From the NCBI GenBank assembly GCA_017503235.1, contig JAFVTL010000013.1:1-52506 (forward strand): a stretch of 52,506 nt of DNA. Reading direction: 5' to 3'. The stretch is from Bacteroidaceae bacterium. Lineage in GTDB: Bacteria > Bacteroidota > Bacteroidia > Bacteroidales > Bacteroidaceae. Below the pieces are notes generated by a model. The model had not been told where the DNA came from, did not search any database, and saw only the letters and a program-made list of their open reading frames with translations. The position numbers and the translations under genes were made by a program. This document shows, piece by piece, positions 37,702 through 45,498 of this stretch. Positions within the stretch are counted from its first letter, which is position 1, and every line of letters begins with the position of its first letter.

Positions 37702-38724
37702 TTATTCAATCACAACCTTTGTCCAGCCATGTACATCCGGTTCGATACCATATTGTACACCACGCAATTTATTGTAAAGCATAGTGCTGACAGGACCCGG
37801 CTTTCCATCTTGGCTGAATACATAGCTCTTGCCCTTTTCAGGGTCGTCGATACGCTGGATAGGGCTGATAACTGCAGCTGTACCACAAGCGCCCGCTTCT
37901 TCAAAGGTTTCGAGTTCTTCTTCAGCAATCGGACGACGTTCTACCTTCAAGCCCAAGTCTTCAGCCAACTGAATCAAACTCTTGTTGGTGATAGACGGAA
38001 GAATGGAAGTAGAAGCCGGAGTGATATAAGTGTTATTCTTGATACCGAAGAAGTTGGCCGCGCCACATTCATCGATATATTTCTTTTCCTTGGCATCAAG
38101 GTAGAATTCAGCAGAATAACCGGCATCGTGAGCTTCCTTGCTGGCGCAAAGGCTGGCAGCATAGTTACCACCCACTTTATAAGTACCTGTACCAAGCGGT
38201 GCTGCACGGTCGTACTTACGAGTAATCACATATGGATTGGCTGAAAAACCACCCTTAAAATACGGGCCTACCGGAGTTACAAAAATCAGGAACATATATT
38301 CATTGGCCGGCTTCACACCTACCTGTGCACCTGTACCGATAAGCAACGGACGGATGTAGAGGCTTGCACCGCTTTCGTATGGAGGAATATAAGCTTCATT
38401 CAATTTCACAACCTTAGCCACCATTTCTTCAAACAATTCTGTTGGAAGCTCAGGCATCATGATACCCCGACAAGTGCTTTGCAAACGAGCTGCATTTTCG
38501 TCCATACGGAACACACGTACCTTACCATCCGGACAACGATATGCCTTCAAGCCTTCAAAAGCTTCTTGACCATAGTGCAAGCAAGTAGCCGCAATATGGA
38601 TATTCAGCGTTTCTTCTGAACTTACTTCAATTTCACCCCATGCACCGTCACGATACCAGCAACGTACATTATAGTCGGTCTTCATATAGCCGAAAGACAG
38701 ACTTGACCAATCAATTTCTTTCAT
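37702..38724 (-). CDS. ilvE: Branched-chain amino acid aminotransferase
   Basis: A 340-residue PLP-dependent class IV aminotransferase that interconverts Leu, Ile and Val with their 2-oxo acids. The PLP lysine is in GTYKVGGNYAAS; HYGQEAFEGLKAYR and YIDECGAANFFGI are further family motifs, and SYVFSQDGKPGPVSTMLYN closes the fold. Length and start (MKEIDWSSL) are typical. It leads the probable ilvE-trmB-mrp unit. Confidence 0.96.
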   Translation of the reverse strand: MKEIDWSSLSFGYMKTDYNVRCWYRDGAWGEIEVSSEETLNIHIAATCLHYGQEAFEGLKAYRCPDGKVRVFRMDENAARLQSTCRGIMMPELPTELFEEMVAKVVKLNEAYIPPYESGASLYIRPLLIGTGAQVGVKPANEYMFLIFVTPVGPYFKGGFSANPYVITRKYDRAAPLGTGTYKVGGNYAASLCASKEAHDAGYSAEFYLDAKEKKYIDECGAANFFGIKNNTYITPASTSILPSITNKSLIQLAEDLGLKVERRPIAEEELETFEEAGACGTAAVISPIQRIDDPEKGKSYVFSQDGKPGPVSTMLYNKLRGVQYGIEPDVHGWTKVVIE

Positions 38725-38764
38725 GTTGATATATATTTTTAGATTTCTTGCTTCTAATTTTCAG

Positions 38765-38772
38765 CAAAAGTA
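38765..38772 (-). promoter_or_regulatory. Predicted -7 box of ilvE
   Basis: TACTTTTG on the minus strand matches TAnnTTTG and lies 40 bp upstream of the ilvE start codon, in the 83-bp gap after xseB. Confidence 0.5.
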
Positions 38773-38807
38773 CATGTTTTACAAACAATTTCCAATTAAA
38801 TGCTGAA

Positions 38808-39005
38808 TTATTCAGTTTCCTCCAACATTTTCTTTATATCCTCTTCCGTTTGGTATAGCTTGCTTCGACAGAATTCTATCAGTTTCTTCGCTTCCTTCAG
38901 CTGCTCGCCCAAAGAGTCAATATCCAATTCATTATTCTCCATCTTGCCAACGATTTCTTCCAATCGTTTCATGGCCTGTTCGTATGTTTCTTTTTTCGCT
39001 GCCAT
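38808..39005 (-). CDS. xseB: Exodeoxyribonuclease VII small subunit
   Basis: A 65-residue two-helix protein with the XseB pattern YEQAMKRLEEIVGKMENNE and LKEAKKLIEFCRSKL. It forms the stalk complex with XseA, which degrades single-stranded DNA to oligonucleotides. It starts 2 bp after the xseA stop, in the same direction. Confidence 0.95.
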   Translation of the reverse strand: MAAKKETYEQAMKRLEEIVGKMENNELDIDSLGEQLKEAKKLIEFCRSKLYQTEEDIKKMLEETE

Positions 39006-39007
39006 AG

Positions 39008-40255
39008 TTATTTCTTGATTTTCATAATTACACTTTGACTTTCTCCTTTTGCATAACGAGTAGTAACCACATCCCCTTCTTTCAGCATGGAAATATCTGT
39101 AACTGCTTTACCGTCCAACAAGGTTATGCTATATCCACGTTTGAGCAAATGTTCAGGAGATGCAGTTCTGACTTGATGTTCCAATAGCTGTAAACGGTGT
39201 TTTTCTTTCAACAACCTTTCTTGTAATGCTACATCAATCCGATGCTGAATACCCTTCACAGCATAATGTCCCGCCTGTAAACACATCCGTACATTCATTG
39301 GAATACGTTCAGACAGCCGGTTTAGGCGGGTATGTTCCCAATTCAAACGTTCCTCCACTTTATTGACAACACGAGTCGCATGATCTTCCAATTTCAGAGC
39401 CGTCTCATACAGCCATCCAATCAGATATTCAGCAGCTGCAGTAGGCGTCTTCACCCGGGTATGCGCTACGATATCCAGCACCGTTTCATCACGTTCATGA
39501 CCAATCCCTGTAACAATCGGGAGAGGAAACTGCGCACAATTAGCCGCCAGATTATAAGTGTCAAAACCGGATAAATCGGAAGTGGCACCCCCTCCACGAA
39601 TGAGAACCACTACATCCCATTCATCCAACTCCTGATAGACAGATTCAAGTGCCGAAATGATTGATTCCTCCACCCGTTCTCCCTGCATGACAGCAGGAAA
39701 CAGTTTGGTTTGAAACGACAAGCCATATGGATTATTCCTCAACTGATCACAAAAGTCACCATATCCTGCCGCAGTCGCTGAAGAAATGACCGCTATCCGC
39801 TGGGGAGCTAACGGCATATCCAATTCCTTATTCATCGTAAGGACTCCTTCTTCTTCAAGACGAAGAATGATTTCCCGACGCCGACGGGCCATATCGCCCA
39901 ACGTATAAGTCGGGTCAATATCAAGCACCGTCAATGAATATCCATAAAGTTCATGAAATTCCACAGAGACCTGCACCAGCACTTTAATGCCGGAAGCAAA
40001 CTGCTGACCGGTTTCTTGTTCAAAATAAGGTTTCAACATCTTGAATATATTACTCCAGATGGTTCCTCTCGCCTTGGCGATAAGATGATTGCCCCCAGTA
40101 TCCTTCTGCACAAACTCCAAATAACAATGACCGGAGCTATTGCTACGCACGTCACTCAATTCAGCTTGCACCCAATAAGTGTCCGGCAAATGATTGTGAA
40201 GAGCTTGCTTCACAAACCTGTTCAATTCAAATAACGACAATACCTGTTGACTCAT
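39008..40255 (-). CDS. xseA: Exodeoxyribonuclease VII large subunit
   Basis: A 415-residue XseA. The N-terminal OB fold (about 1-100; YWVQAELSDVRSNSSGHCYLEF) precedes the catalytic domain with IAVISSATAAGYGDF, DVVVLIRGGGATSDLSGFD and GIGHERDETVLD. A coiled-coil stretch follows, ending with the RGYSITLLDGK strand region. Its ATG overlaps the stop of the upstream protease gene by 4 nt, so the protease, xseA and xseB form one operon. Confidence 0.96.
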   Translation of the reverse strand: MSQQVLSLFELNRFVKQALHNHLPDTYWVQAELSDVRSNSSGHCYLEFVQKDTGGNHLIAKARGTIWSNIFKMLKPYFEQETGQQFASGIKVLVQVSVEFHELYGYSLTVLDIDPTYTLGDMARRRREIILRLEEEGVLTMNKELDMPLAPQRIAVISSATAAGYGDFCDQLRNNPYGLSFQTKLFPAVMQGERVEESIISALESVYQELDEWDVVVLIRGGGATSDLSGFDTYNLAANCAQFPLPIVTGIGHERDETVLDIVAHTRVKTPTAAAEYLIGWLYETALKLEDHATRVVNKVEERLNWEHTRLNRLSERIPMNVRMCLQAGHYAVKGIQHRIDVALQERLLKEKHRLQLLEHQVRTASPEHLLKRGYSITLLDGKAVTDISMLKEGDVVTTRYAKGESQSVIMKIKK

Positions 40256-41643
40256 TTTACATCAGATTGTCCTGACAATTGTCTATTCCTCCATTGTTCC
40301 TTATATGCTTTCCAAAGATTCGGCACGCCATAGCCATAAATATTATCAGGACAATCCATTCGGTCGCCTGATTGTTGCACCGCCTTGACCACTTCTTTTG
40401 CCGTAAGCCACGGACAAGCCTGCCAAAAACAAGCCACTACCCCACACAATGTAGGTGAAGCGAAGGAAGTTCCATTGGCTCTCGACACACTGCCACTGGT
40501 GCCGGCAACCACTGACGATACGCCCACAGCCATCACATCGGGTTTGACACGACCATCCACCGTATTCCCGACCGACGAAAACTCAGCATTACTCAAATCA
40601 TGATGAAGAGCGCCCACTGTCAGTACGTGTTCCGCATCGCCCGGTGGAGTTATTTTTTTCCATTGGCCACTGCCCGAATTTCCGGCGCTACATACAACCA
40701 CCATTCCCTTATCGGCAGCCATGGATGCAGTATGAGACATCAGCGAACCATGACCATCCAAATCCCGATAGCGATAATTGTCCGCTTCATCATCAAATGC
40801 ATAATATCCTAACGACGTGTTCACGACATCCACTCCTACACTATCGGCAAATTCCATCGCCGCTATCCAATAATCCTCCTCCACCGGTTGTTCAGAATCC
40901 GCATCCTCACTACGCAAAAGCCAATAAGAAGCACCGGGAGCGGTCCCCACAAAAACATTCGGGATATTGGCAGCCATGCACGAAAGGACTTTCATCCCAT
41001 GCGAGTTCTCAGCGTAAATATCCGATTGGGGATTGACAAAATCACGGGTCCCCAACAATTGCATCTGATCAAACAAACTGATTTCATCGGCATTGTAAAA
41101 GCCGGCATCAATCACAGCCACCTGCATGCCCATCCCCATAAATCCGGCTGTATGAAGGCTATCTCCTCCATGAATGGCTATCTGTCGGAAAGCCGGCCCA
41201 TAATACAAACTGCCCAATTCCACCGCATTCTTCACTTCTTCTTTTCGGGAAGCATTACGTGGAGGGATGCTGTCGGGTTCGGTCCATACTTTTCTTGCAG
41301 ACACGACAAATGGCAAAGCCTTCAGACGTTCGGCCAACAGCGTATCATTCAGCGTTACCAATGCCGTATTGTTCCATTTGCTGGTAGCTACAACCGGTGC
41401 GCCTATCTTTTCAACCGTTTCCAAATAAGTTCCACTCACCGGCAAGTCTGTACTGTCTATCGGCAGCTGTTGACGGTTGCGGCGTTCTATCGCCCGCATA
41501 CTCAAGAACTCCTGAGGACGGTCGACGGAATATTCCGTATTCGCCTTGTCTTTAAAAGTCACCCTATATTTATAGGACTTCTGCGCTTGCACGGGCAAGG
41601 TTAATAACGCCAATCCAATAATAGCTTTCAATAATTTCATCAT
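40252..41643 (-). CDS. Secreted subtilisin-like serine protease (S8)
   Basis: An about 463-residue exported S8 peptidase. Signal peptide: MMKLLKAIIGLALLTLPVQAQ. An N-terminal pro-domain-like part (about 20-130) is followed by the triad: Asp in VAVIDAGF, His in NSHGMKV and Ser in NGTSFASP, with the oxyanion Asn in CSAGNSGSG. Bacteroidetes commonly place such a subtilase upstream of xseA; the reason is not known. The start is one of two adjacent ATGs (41643/41640); the longer frame runs through the divergent promoter region. Confidence 0.9.
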   Translation of the reverse strand: MMKLLKAIIGLALLTLPVQAQKSYKYRVTFKDKANTEYSVDRPQEFLSMRAIERRNRQQLPIDSTDLPVSGTYLETVEKIGAPVVATSKWNNTALVTLNDTLLAERLKALPFVVSARKVWTEPDSIPPRNASRKEEVKNAVELGSLYYGPAFRQIAIHGGDSLHTAGFMGMGMQVAVIDAGFYNADEISLFDQMQLLGTRDFVNPQSDIYAENSHGMKVLSCMAANIPNVFVGTAPGASYWLLRSEDADSEQPVEEDYWIAAMEFADSVGVDVVNTSLGYYAFDDEADNYRYRDLDGHGSLMSHTASMAADKGMVVVCSAGNSGSGQWKKITPPGDAEHVLTVGALHHDLSNAEFSSVGNTVDGRVKPDVMAVGVSSVVAGTSGSVSRANGTSFASPTLCGVVACFWQACPWLTAKEVVKAVQQSGDRMDCPDNIYGYGVPNLWKAYKEQWRNRQLSGQSDVK

Positions 41644-41703
41644 ACAATGGATTTTAGCCTCTTTCCGATCAATGAATCGAGGAAGAATGCGGTTGTTTTC
41701 GCA

Positions 41704-41731
41704 CAAAGATAAAGAAACTTTGTTACCTTTG
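41704..41731. promoter_or_regulatory. Overlapping divergent promoters of the subtilase and MATE genes
   Basis: A minus-strand -7 box TATCTTTG (41,704-41,711) serves the subtilase and a plus-strand box TACCTTTG (41,724-41,731) serves the MATE gene. Only 12 bp separate them, so polymerase at one should hinder the other. Confidence 0.55.
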
Positions 41732-41756
41732 TAGCATATTTCAATCAAAAACAAAT

Positions 41757-43151
41757 ATGACTCAAAAAGGAAATGCTACCGAACTCGGCACACAGCCCAT
41801 CGGTAAGTTACTGATGCAATACGCCATACCGGCCATCATCGCCATGACCGCTTCTTCACTTTATAATATGGTAGACAGCATCTTCATCGGTCAGGGAGTA
41901 GGTCCATTGGCCATTTCAGGGCTCGCCATCACTTTCCCATTCATGAATTTAGGTGCCGCCTTCGGAGCGATGGTAGGGGTTGGAGCCTCCACGCTCATAT
42001 CGGTCAAGTTAGGACAACGCGATTATAGTACGGCACAAACTGTTTTGGGCAATGTCGTCACACTGAATACCCTTATCGGTCTCGCCTATACCTTTATATG
42101 CCTGATGTTCCTCGATCCTATTCTGCACTTCTTTGGAGCAAGTCCCGATACCATCGGCTATGCCCGTGACTATATGCAGATCATTCTCGTCGGAAACGTC
42201 ATTTCGCACATGTATTTGGGACTGAACGCCGTGCTTCGCGCCATGGGACATCCACAGAAGGCGATGTATGCCACCATTAATACGGTCATCATCAATACCC
42301 TCCTCGACCCCCTGTTCATTTACGTCTTCGACTGGGGCATCCGTGGCGCGGCCATTGCCACCATCATCGCACAGGTTGTCAGCCTGGTATGGCAATTCAA
42401 GATTCTGACTGACAAGAACGAGCTGCTGCATTTAAGACGTGGAATCTACCGCTTACAATCCAAGATTGTCAGAAACATCATTGCCATCGGTCTGTCACCA
42501 TTCTGCATGAACGTGGCTTCATGTTTCATCGTCATTTTCATCAACAAAGGACTGAAACAATACGACGGTGATATGGCTATCGGCGCCTATGGCATCGTAA
42601 ACCGGTTGGTGTTCATCTGTGTGATGATTGTCATGGGAATTACCCAAGGCATGCAGCCCATCGCCGGATACAACTATGGCGCCCAACAGTTCCAACGGGT
42701 CACCAAGGTGCTGAAGCTTGCCATCGGGGGAGCTACCATCATGACTTGCATCACCTTTCTGATAGGCGAACTGATGCCTGAAATAGCCGTATCACTCTTC
42801 ACGACCGACGAAGGCCTCATCAGCCGGGCTGCCGAAGGATTCCGCATTGTGGTACTGGTATTCCCCATTGTAGGATTCCAGATGGTAACGTCCAACTTCT
42901 TCCAAAGCATCGGCATGGCCAACAAAGCCATCTTCCTGTCGCTTACCCGACAGTTGCTGTTCCTTCTCCCCTGCCTCATCATCCTTCCCCGGTTTATGGG
43001 AGCATCGGGCATTTGGTGGAGCATGCCCATCAGCGACACCATAGCCAGTGCGGTAGCTGCGGTGATGCTATACAAGCAATTCCAGGCGTTCAAACTGAAT
43101 CATAACAACTCACCACAGAGTACACAGAGTCACACAAAGTCTTCCATTTAA
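41757..43151 (+). CDS. MATE family efflux transporter
   Basis: A 464-residue MATE/NorM-type cation-drug antiporter of the inner membrane with about 12 hydrophobic segments. MATE signatures are IPAIIAMTASSLYNMVDSIF, AISGLAITFP, AVLRAMGHPQ and ITQGMQPIAGYNYGA. The last dozen residues (NNSPQSTQSHTKSSI region) are encoded by the left arm of intergenic repeat R3, so the native stop was probably lost or overwritten and the tail is repeat-derived. Substrate cannot be told. Confidence 0.93.
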   Translation: MTQKGNATELGTQPIGKLLMQYAIPAIIAMTASSLYNMVDSIFIGQGVGPLAISGLAITFPFMNLGAAFGAMVGVGASTLISVKLGQRDYSTAQTVLGNVVTLNTLIGLAYTFICLMFLDPILHFFGASPDTIGYARDYMQIILVGNVISHMYLGLNAVLRAMGHPQKAMYATINTVIINTLLDPLFIYVFDWGIRGAAIATIIAQVVSLVWQFKILTDKNELLHLRRGIYRLQSKIVRNIIAIGLSPFCMNVASCFIVIFINKGLKQYDGDMAIGAYGIVNRLVFICVMIVMGITQGMQPIAGYNYGAQQFQRVTKVLKLAIGGATIMTCITFLIGELMPEIAVSLFTTDEGLISRAAEGFRIVVLVFPIVGFQMVTSNFFQSIGMANKAIFLSLTRQLLFLLPCLIILPRFMGASGIWWSMPISDTIASAVAAVMLYKQFQAFKLNHNNSPQSTQSHTKSSI

Positions 43152-43182
43152 AATCTCCTTGAAACCCTGTGTACTCAGTGGT
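43110..43182. repeat. Inverted repeat of CACAGAGT units overlapping a coding end (R3)
   Basis: The left arm from 43,110 reads TCACCACAGAGTACACAGAG and onward; the right arm ending at 43,182 has the complement (CCCTGTGTACTCAGTGGT), matching at 16 of 18 positions. Same family as R1, R2 and R4. The left arm lies inside the 3' end of the MATE gene. Confidence 0.8.
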
Positions 43183-43204
43183 AAAAAACAAAATAAATAA
43201 GACC

Positions 43205-43834
43205 ATGAACGACCATTACGTTATCAACCTCGGCCGCCAGCTCGGCAGTGGCGGTAAGGAAATCGGCGAAAAACTCGCCCAAGCATTGAACATCGCTTTT
43301 TTCGACAAGGAACTGATCAAACTGGCTTCGGACGAAAGCGGACTATGCAAGGAATTCTTCGAAAGAGCCGACGAGCGCGCACAACAAACGATGCTGGGTG
43401 GCTTGTTCGGAGGACGATTCCCGTTCATTACCGACAGCACTTTACCCTATGGCTCTTACTTGAACAACGACTCGCTGTTCAAGATTCAGAGTGACGTCAT
43501 CCGAAGTCTGGCCGAGAGCCAGTCGTGCTTGTTCGTCGGACGATGCGCCGACTACATTCTGCGCGACCATCCCCGCCAAGTGAACATCTTCATCTCCGCT
43601 TCGAAGGAAGCGCGCATCGAACGGCTGATGCGTCTGAACAACATCACCGAGGAGCAGGCAGAGGAACTGATGGAAAAGGCGGACAAGAAGCGTGCCGCCT
43701 ACTATAATTATTATAGTTACAAGACTTGGGGAGCAGCTTCCACCTACCATTTGTGTATCGACTCGTCGGTGATGGGCATCGACCGCACGGTGGAATACCT
43801 CCTTCAGTTCATCAAGCACAAGCTGGGGCTATAG
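43205..43834 (+). CDS. Cytidylate kinase-like protein
   Basis: A 209-residue P-loop protein of the cytidylate kinase-like family, distinct from the housekeeping Cmk. The nucleotide-binding loop is GRQLGSGGKEIG; a second block is CLFVGRCADYIL with an arginine-rich RIERLMRLN stretch as in nucleoside monophosphate kinases. Its substrate is unknown. I use ATG 43205 (MNDHYVINLG); an upstream GTG would lie inside repeat R3. It follows the MATE gene in the same direction by 53 bp. Confidence 0.87.
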   Translation: MNDHYVINLGRQLGSGGKEIGEKLAQALNIAFFDKELIKLASDESGLCKEFFERADERAQQTMLGGLFGGRFPFITDSTLPYGSYLNNDSLFKIQSDVIRSLAESQSCLFVGRCADYILRDHPRQVNIFISASKEARIERLMRLNNITEEQAEELMEKADKKRAAYYNYYSYKTWGAASTYHLCIDSSVMGIDRTVEYLLQFIKHKLGL

Positions 43835-43852
43835 CGGTTACGGCAGCGTGAG

Positions 43853-43958
43853 AACTCGCTCAGTACTCTATACGAAGTACTGCAGTACTTTCTATGAAGT
43901 ACTATAGTACTTTACACGAAGTACTGGAGTACTTATTAGTAAGTACTGAGTTGTACTT
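43853..43958. repeat. Array of AGTACT palindromes with a 22-bp period
   Basis: Sixteen-base palindromes of the form AAGTACTnnAGTACTT start at 43,875, 43,897 and 43,919; diverged copies lie at 43,853 and 43,941. All are exactly 22 bp apart. The first two (AAGTACTGCAGTACTT and AAGTACTATAGTACTT) are perfect palindromes. The array lies right after the cytidylate kinase-like gene and resembles a set of dimer-binding sites. Confidence 0.85.
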
Positions 43959-44048
43959 GAGTTGTACTGAAATAAGTTGACAGGTTAAACTTAGAATCCT
44001 ATATAGGTTTACATTAAAAAGACTTATTCCTATATGAGTTTACGCATT

Positions 44049-44210
44049 GTTCGTCTCATCGGATGTGTCATCCGATGGTATAGAGGTAGGGGTCTCTGAC
44101 CTCTTAAAGCTATATCGGGTCAAAGCTTCGTTCGTCTCATCGGATGTGCCATCCGATGGTATAGAGGTAGGGGTCTCTGACCTCTTAAAGCTATGTCGGG
44201 TCAAAGACCC
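44049..44210. repeat. 81-bp tandem duplication with internal hairpins
   Basis: Two copies (44,049-44,129 and 44,130-44,210) differ at only a few positions. Each holds a perfect 9-bp stem with a 3-nt loop (CATCGGATG/CATCCGATG) and a second imperfect stem around AGAGGT/ACCTCT. An open frame starting with TTG spans it, but I regard it as noncoding. Together with the palindrome array it fills a 430-bp stretch without genes. Confidence 0.85.
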
Positions 44211-44217
44211 TGATACT

Positions 44218-44247
44218 CAAAAACGGCGGATAGAGAATATCCGCCGT
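44218..44247 (-). terminator. Second hairpin terminator downstream of the fimbrillin-like gene
   Basis: ACGGCGGAT (44,223-44,231) pairs with ATCCGCCGT (44,239-44,247). On the minus strand the stem is followed by five T residues. It backs up the hairpin at 44,289. Confidence 0.6.
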
Positions 44248-44284
44248 GACAGGAAATATTCGTTTAAGGGGTTTTTAATAGTAT

Positions 44285-44312
44285 AAAAAAGGCTGCACCG
44301 AAGTGCAACCTT
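44285..44312 (-). terminator. Rho-independent terminator of the fimbrillin-like lipoprotein gene
   Basis: AAGGCTGCAC (44,289-44,298) pairs with GTGCAACCTT (44,303-44,312) with one wobble. On the minus strand the loop is TTCG and the stem runs into TTTTTT. It lies 10 bp past the stop. Confidence 0.8.
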
Positions 44313-44322
44313 TAAGAGATTA

Positions 44323-45234
44323 TTATTGGGGGATGGGGGTAATCCATATATTTACACCGGGAGTAGGACCATCAAAAATCACGGCATCGCCATTTTTCAA
44401 GGTACTCCTTCCTGAAAAATCACGGTAATATCCATTATCAGTACCATAAAGATAAAAGCAAAAAAAGCCTAAACCGCCTTGCTGATCAACTGCCTCTTCA
44501 AATCCATCCGGTGCTTCTTGCCACGGACTGGCATAGATTGAAATGCCATCTTTATTGTCATGAACCCAAGCACCATATTCAATACCGGGTTCTCCCACGG
44601 GATTCAATTCAACACCACCGGCTGTAATTTTTCCACCGGCATAGACATCAATTGTTCCCTCATAACCCACAGAATAACCATCCGCTATATCCAAACCGCG
44701 GATAGTGAATTGCGCTACTTGTGGAATCATGGTGATGTTCAATGTCAAAACGCCATCAGTAAAGCTATAAGTACCATCTTCGCAAGTCATTACACATTCG
44801 CCTCGATTAAAAATTTCTGCATTCGATTTAATGGATACATATTCTGCATTATAATAAATTCCCCTAATACCCGAAGAGAAATAGGCAGCCTTTGCTGTGC
44901 CAGTAGATGCTATTGTTTGCCACGATGTTTGTTTTACATAATCTCCATCTACTCCAACATACTCATAGTAAGCAGTTTCCCATGGGTTTTCGTTATTTCC
45001 AGTATATGTCAGTTTCAAATAGGCATTACTTTTACCATCCAACACCACTATCACTTCATCGCCCTCTTCCCAACCTTGGCGGGCAGCACGAGCATCTTCG
45101 CCAAAGCCCGGCTTATCCATATTTACCACCACCTTAACGGCCTTCTTTTCGCTCACTTGGATAGCATCCTCTTCCTGGCTGCATCCGGTAAAGGCAAGCA
45201 CAAGGGCTGCCAATGCAAAAAATATCTTTTTCAT
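44323..45234 (-). CDS. Fimbrillin-like lipoprotein of unknown function
   Basis: A 303-residue lipoprotein (lipobox AFTGCSQ). After a charged linker the pattern VKVVVNMDKPGF...ARQGWEEGDEVIVVLDG, then beta-rich segments, resembles the fimbrillin/Mfa-like lipoproteins of Bacteroidales that form or anchor thin surface fibres. No enzyme motif is seen. It is preceded at 34 bp by a 41-codon gene with a shared promoter. Assignment is by overall pattern only; it could be another surface beta-sandwich protein. Confidence 0.6.
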   Translation of the reverse strand: MKKIFFALAALVLAFTGCSQEEDAIQVSEKKAVKVVVNMDKPGFGEDARAARQGWEEGDEVIVVLDGKSNAYLKLTYTGNNENPWETAYYEYVGVDGDYVKQTSWQTIASTGTAKAAYFSSGIRGIYYNAEYVSIKSNAEIFNRGECVMTCEDGTYSFTDGVLTLNITMIPQVAQFTIRGLDIADGYSVGYEGTIDVYAGGKITAGGVELNPVGEPGIEYGAWVHDNKDGISIYASPWQEAPDGFEEAVDQQGGLGFFCFYLYGTDNGYYRDFSGRSTLKNGDAVIFDGPTPGVNIWITPIPQ

Positions 45235-45268
45235 TTTTCGTTCTTGTTTTAGTTGTTAGACACTCTGT

Positions 45269-45394
45269 TTATGCCTTATCCCAGTCTTGTTCATTGCTAA
45301 ACCATTGACCGGATACTGCAAATCCCTTCTCTACTTCCACTTCTATGACCTCCACTTGTGGAGCTTCATAGTCCAAAAAATCATTTTTGTTCAT
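45269..45394 (-). CDS. Small 41-residue acidic protein upstream of the fimbrillin-like gene
   Basis: A short open frame starting MNKNDFLDYEAPQVEV and ending NEQDWDKA. The middle has an alternating Glu/Val stretch (EVIEVEVEKGFAVS), which suggests a beta strand followed by a Gly-Phe-Ala-x-Ser turn. Support comes from its position between a good -7 box (45,441) and the lipoprotein start, with a 34-bp gap, and from its resemblance to small Tyr-x-x-Pro-x-Val-Glu peptides I recall from Bacteroidales genomes. It has no signal peptide. It might be a precursor peptide or a leader; function is unknown. Confidence 0.6.
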   Translation of the reverse strand: MNKNDFLDYEAPQVEVIEVEVEKGFAVSGQWFSNEQDWDKA

Positions 45395-45440
45395 ACATTT
45401 GTAATATTTAAACGGTTAAACTGATAGTTCAAAAGGAGGG

Positions 45441-45448
45441 CAAAAATA
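45441..45448 (-). promoter_or_regulatory. Predicted -7 box of the small protein/fimbrillin-like pair
   Basis: TATTTTTG on the minus strand matches TAnnTTTG and lies 46 bp before the 41-codon frame. Confidence 0.5.
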
Positions 45449-45498
45449 GTAATAAAATAATAAATCAACTCTTTTTCCACCTATTTATTAAAAAAAGC

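Noticed and set aside
43853-43958. CRISPR array
   Set aside because: The units repeat with only 6-bp variable gaps and are palindromes; there are no spacers of normal length and no cas genes.
44047-44286. An 79-codon plus-strand frame across the 81-bp duplication, with FVSSDV-type repeats
   Set aside because: It starts with TTG, has no promoter, lies over hairpins and ends in a terminator stem; the frame is kept open because 81 is a multiple of three.
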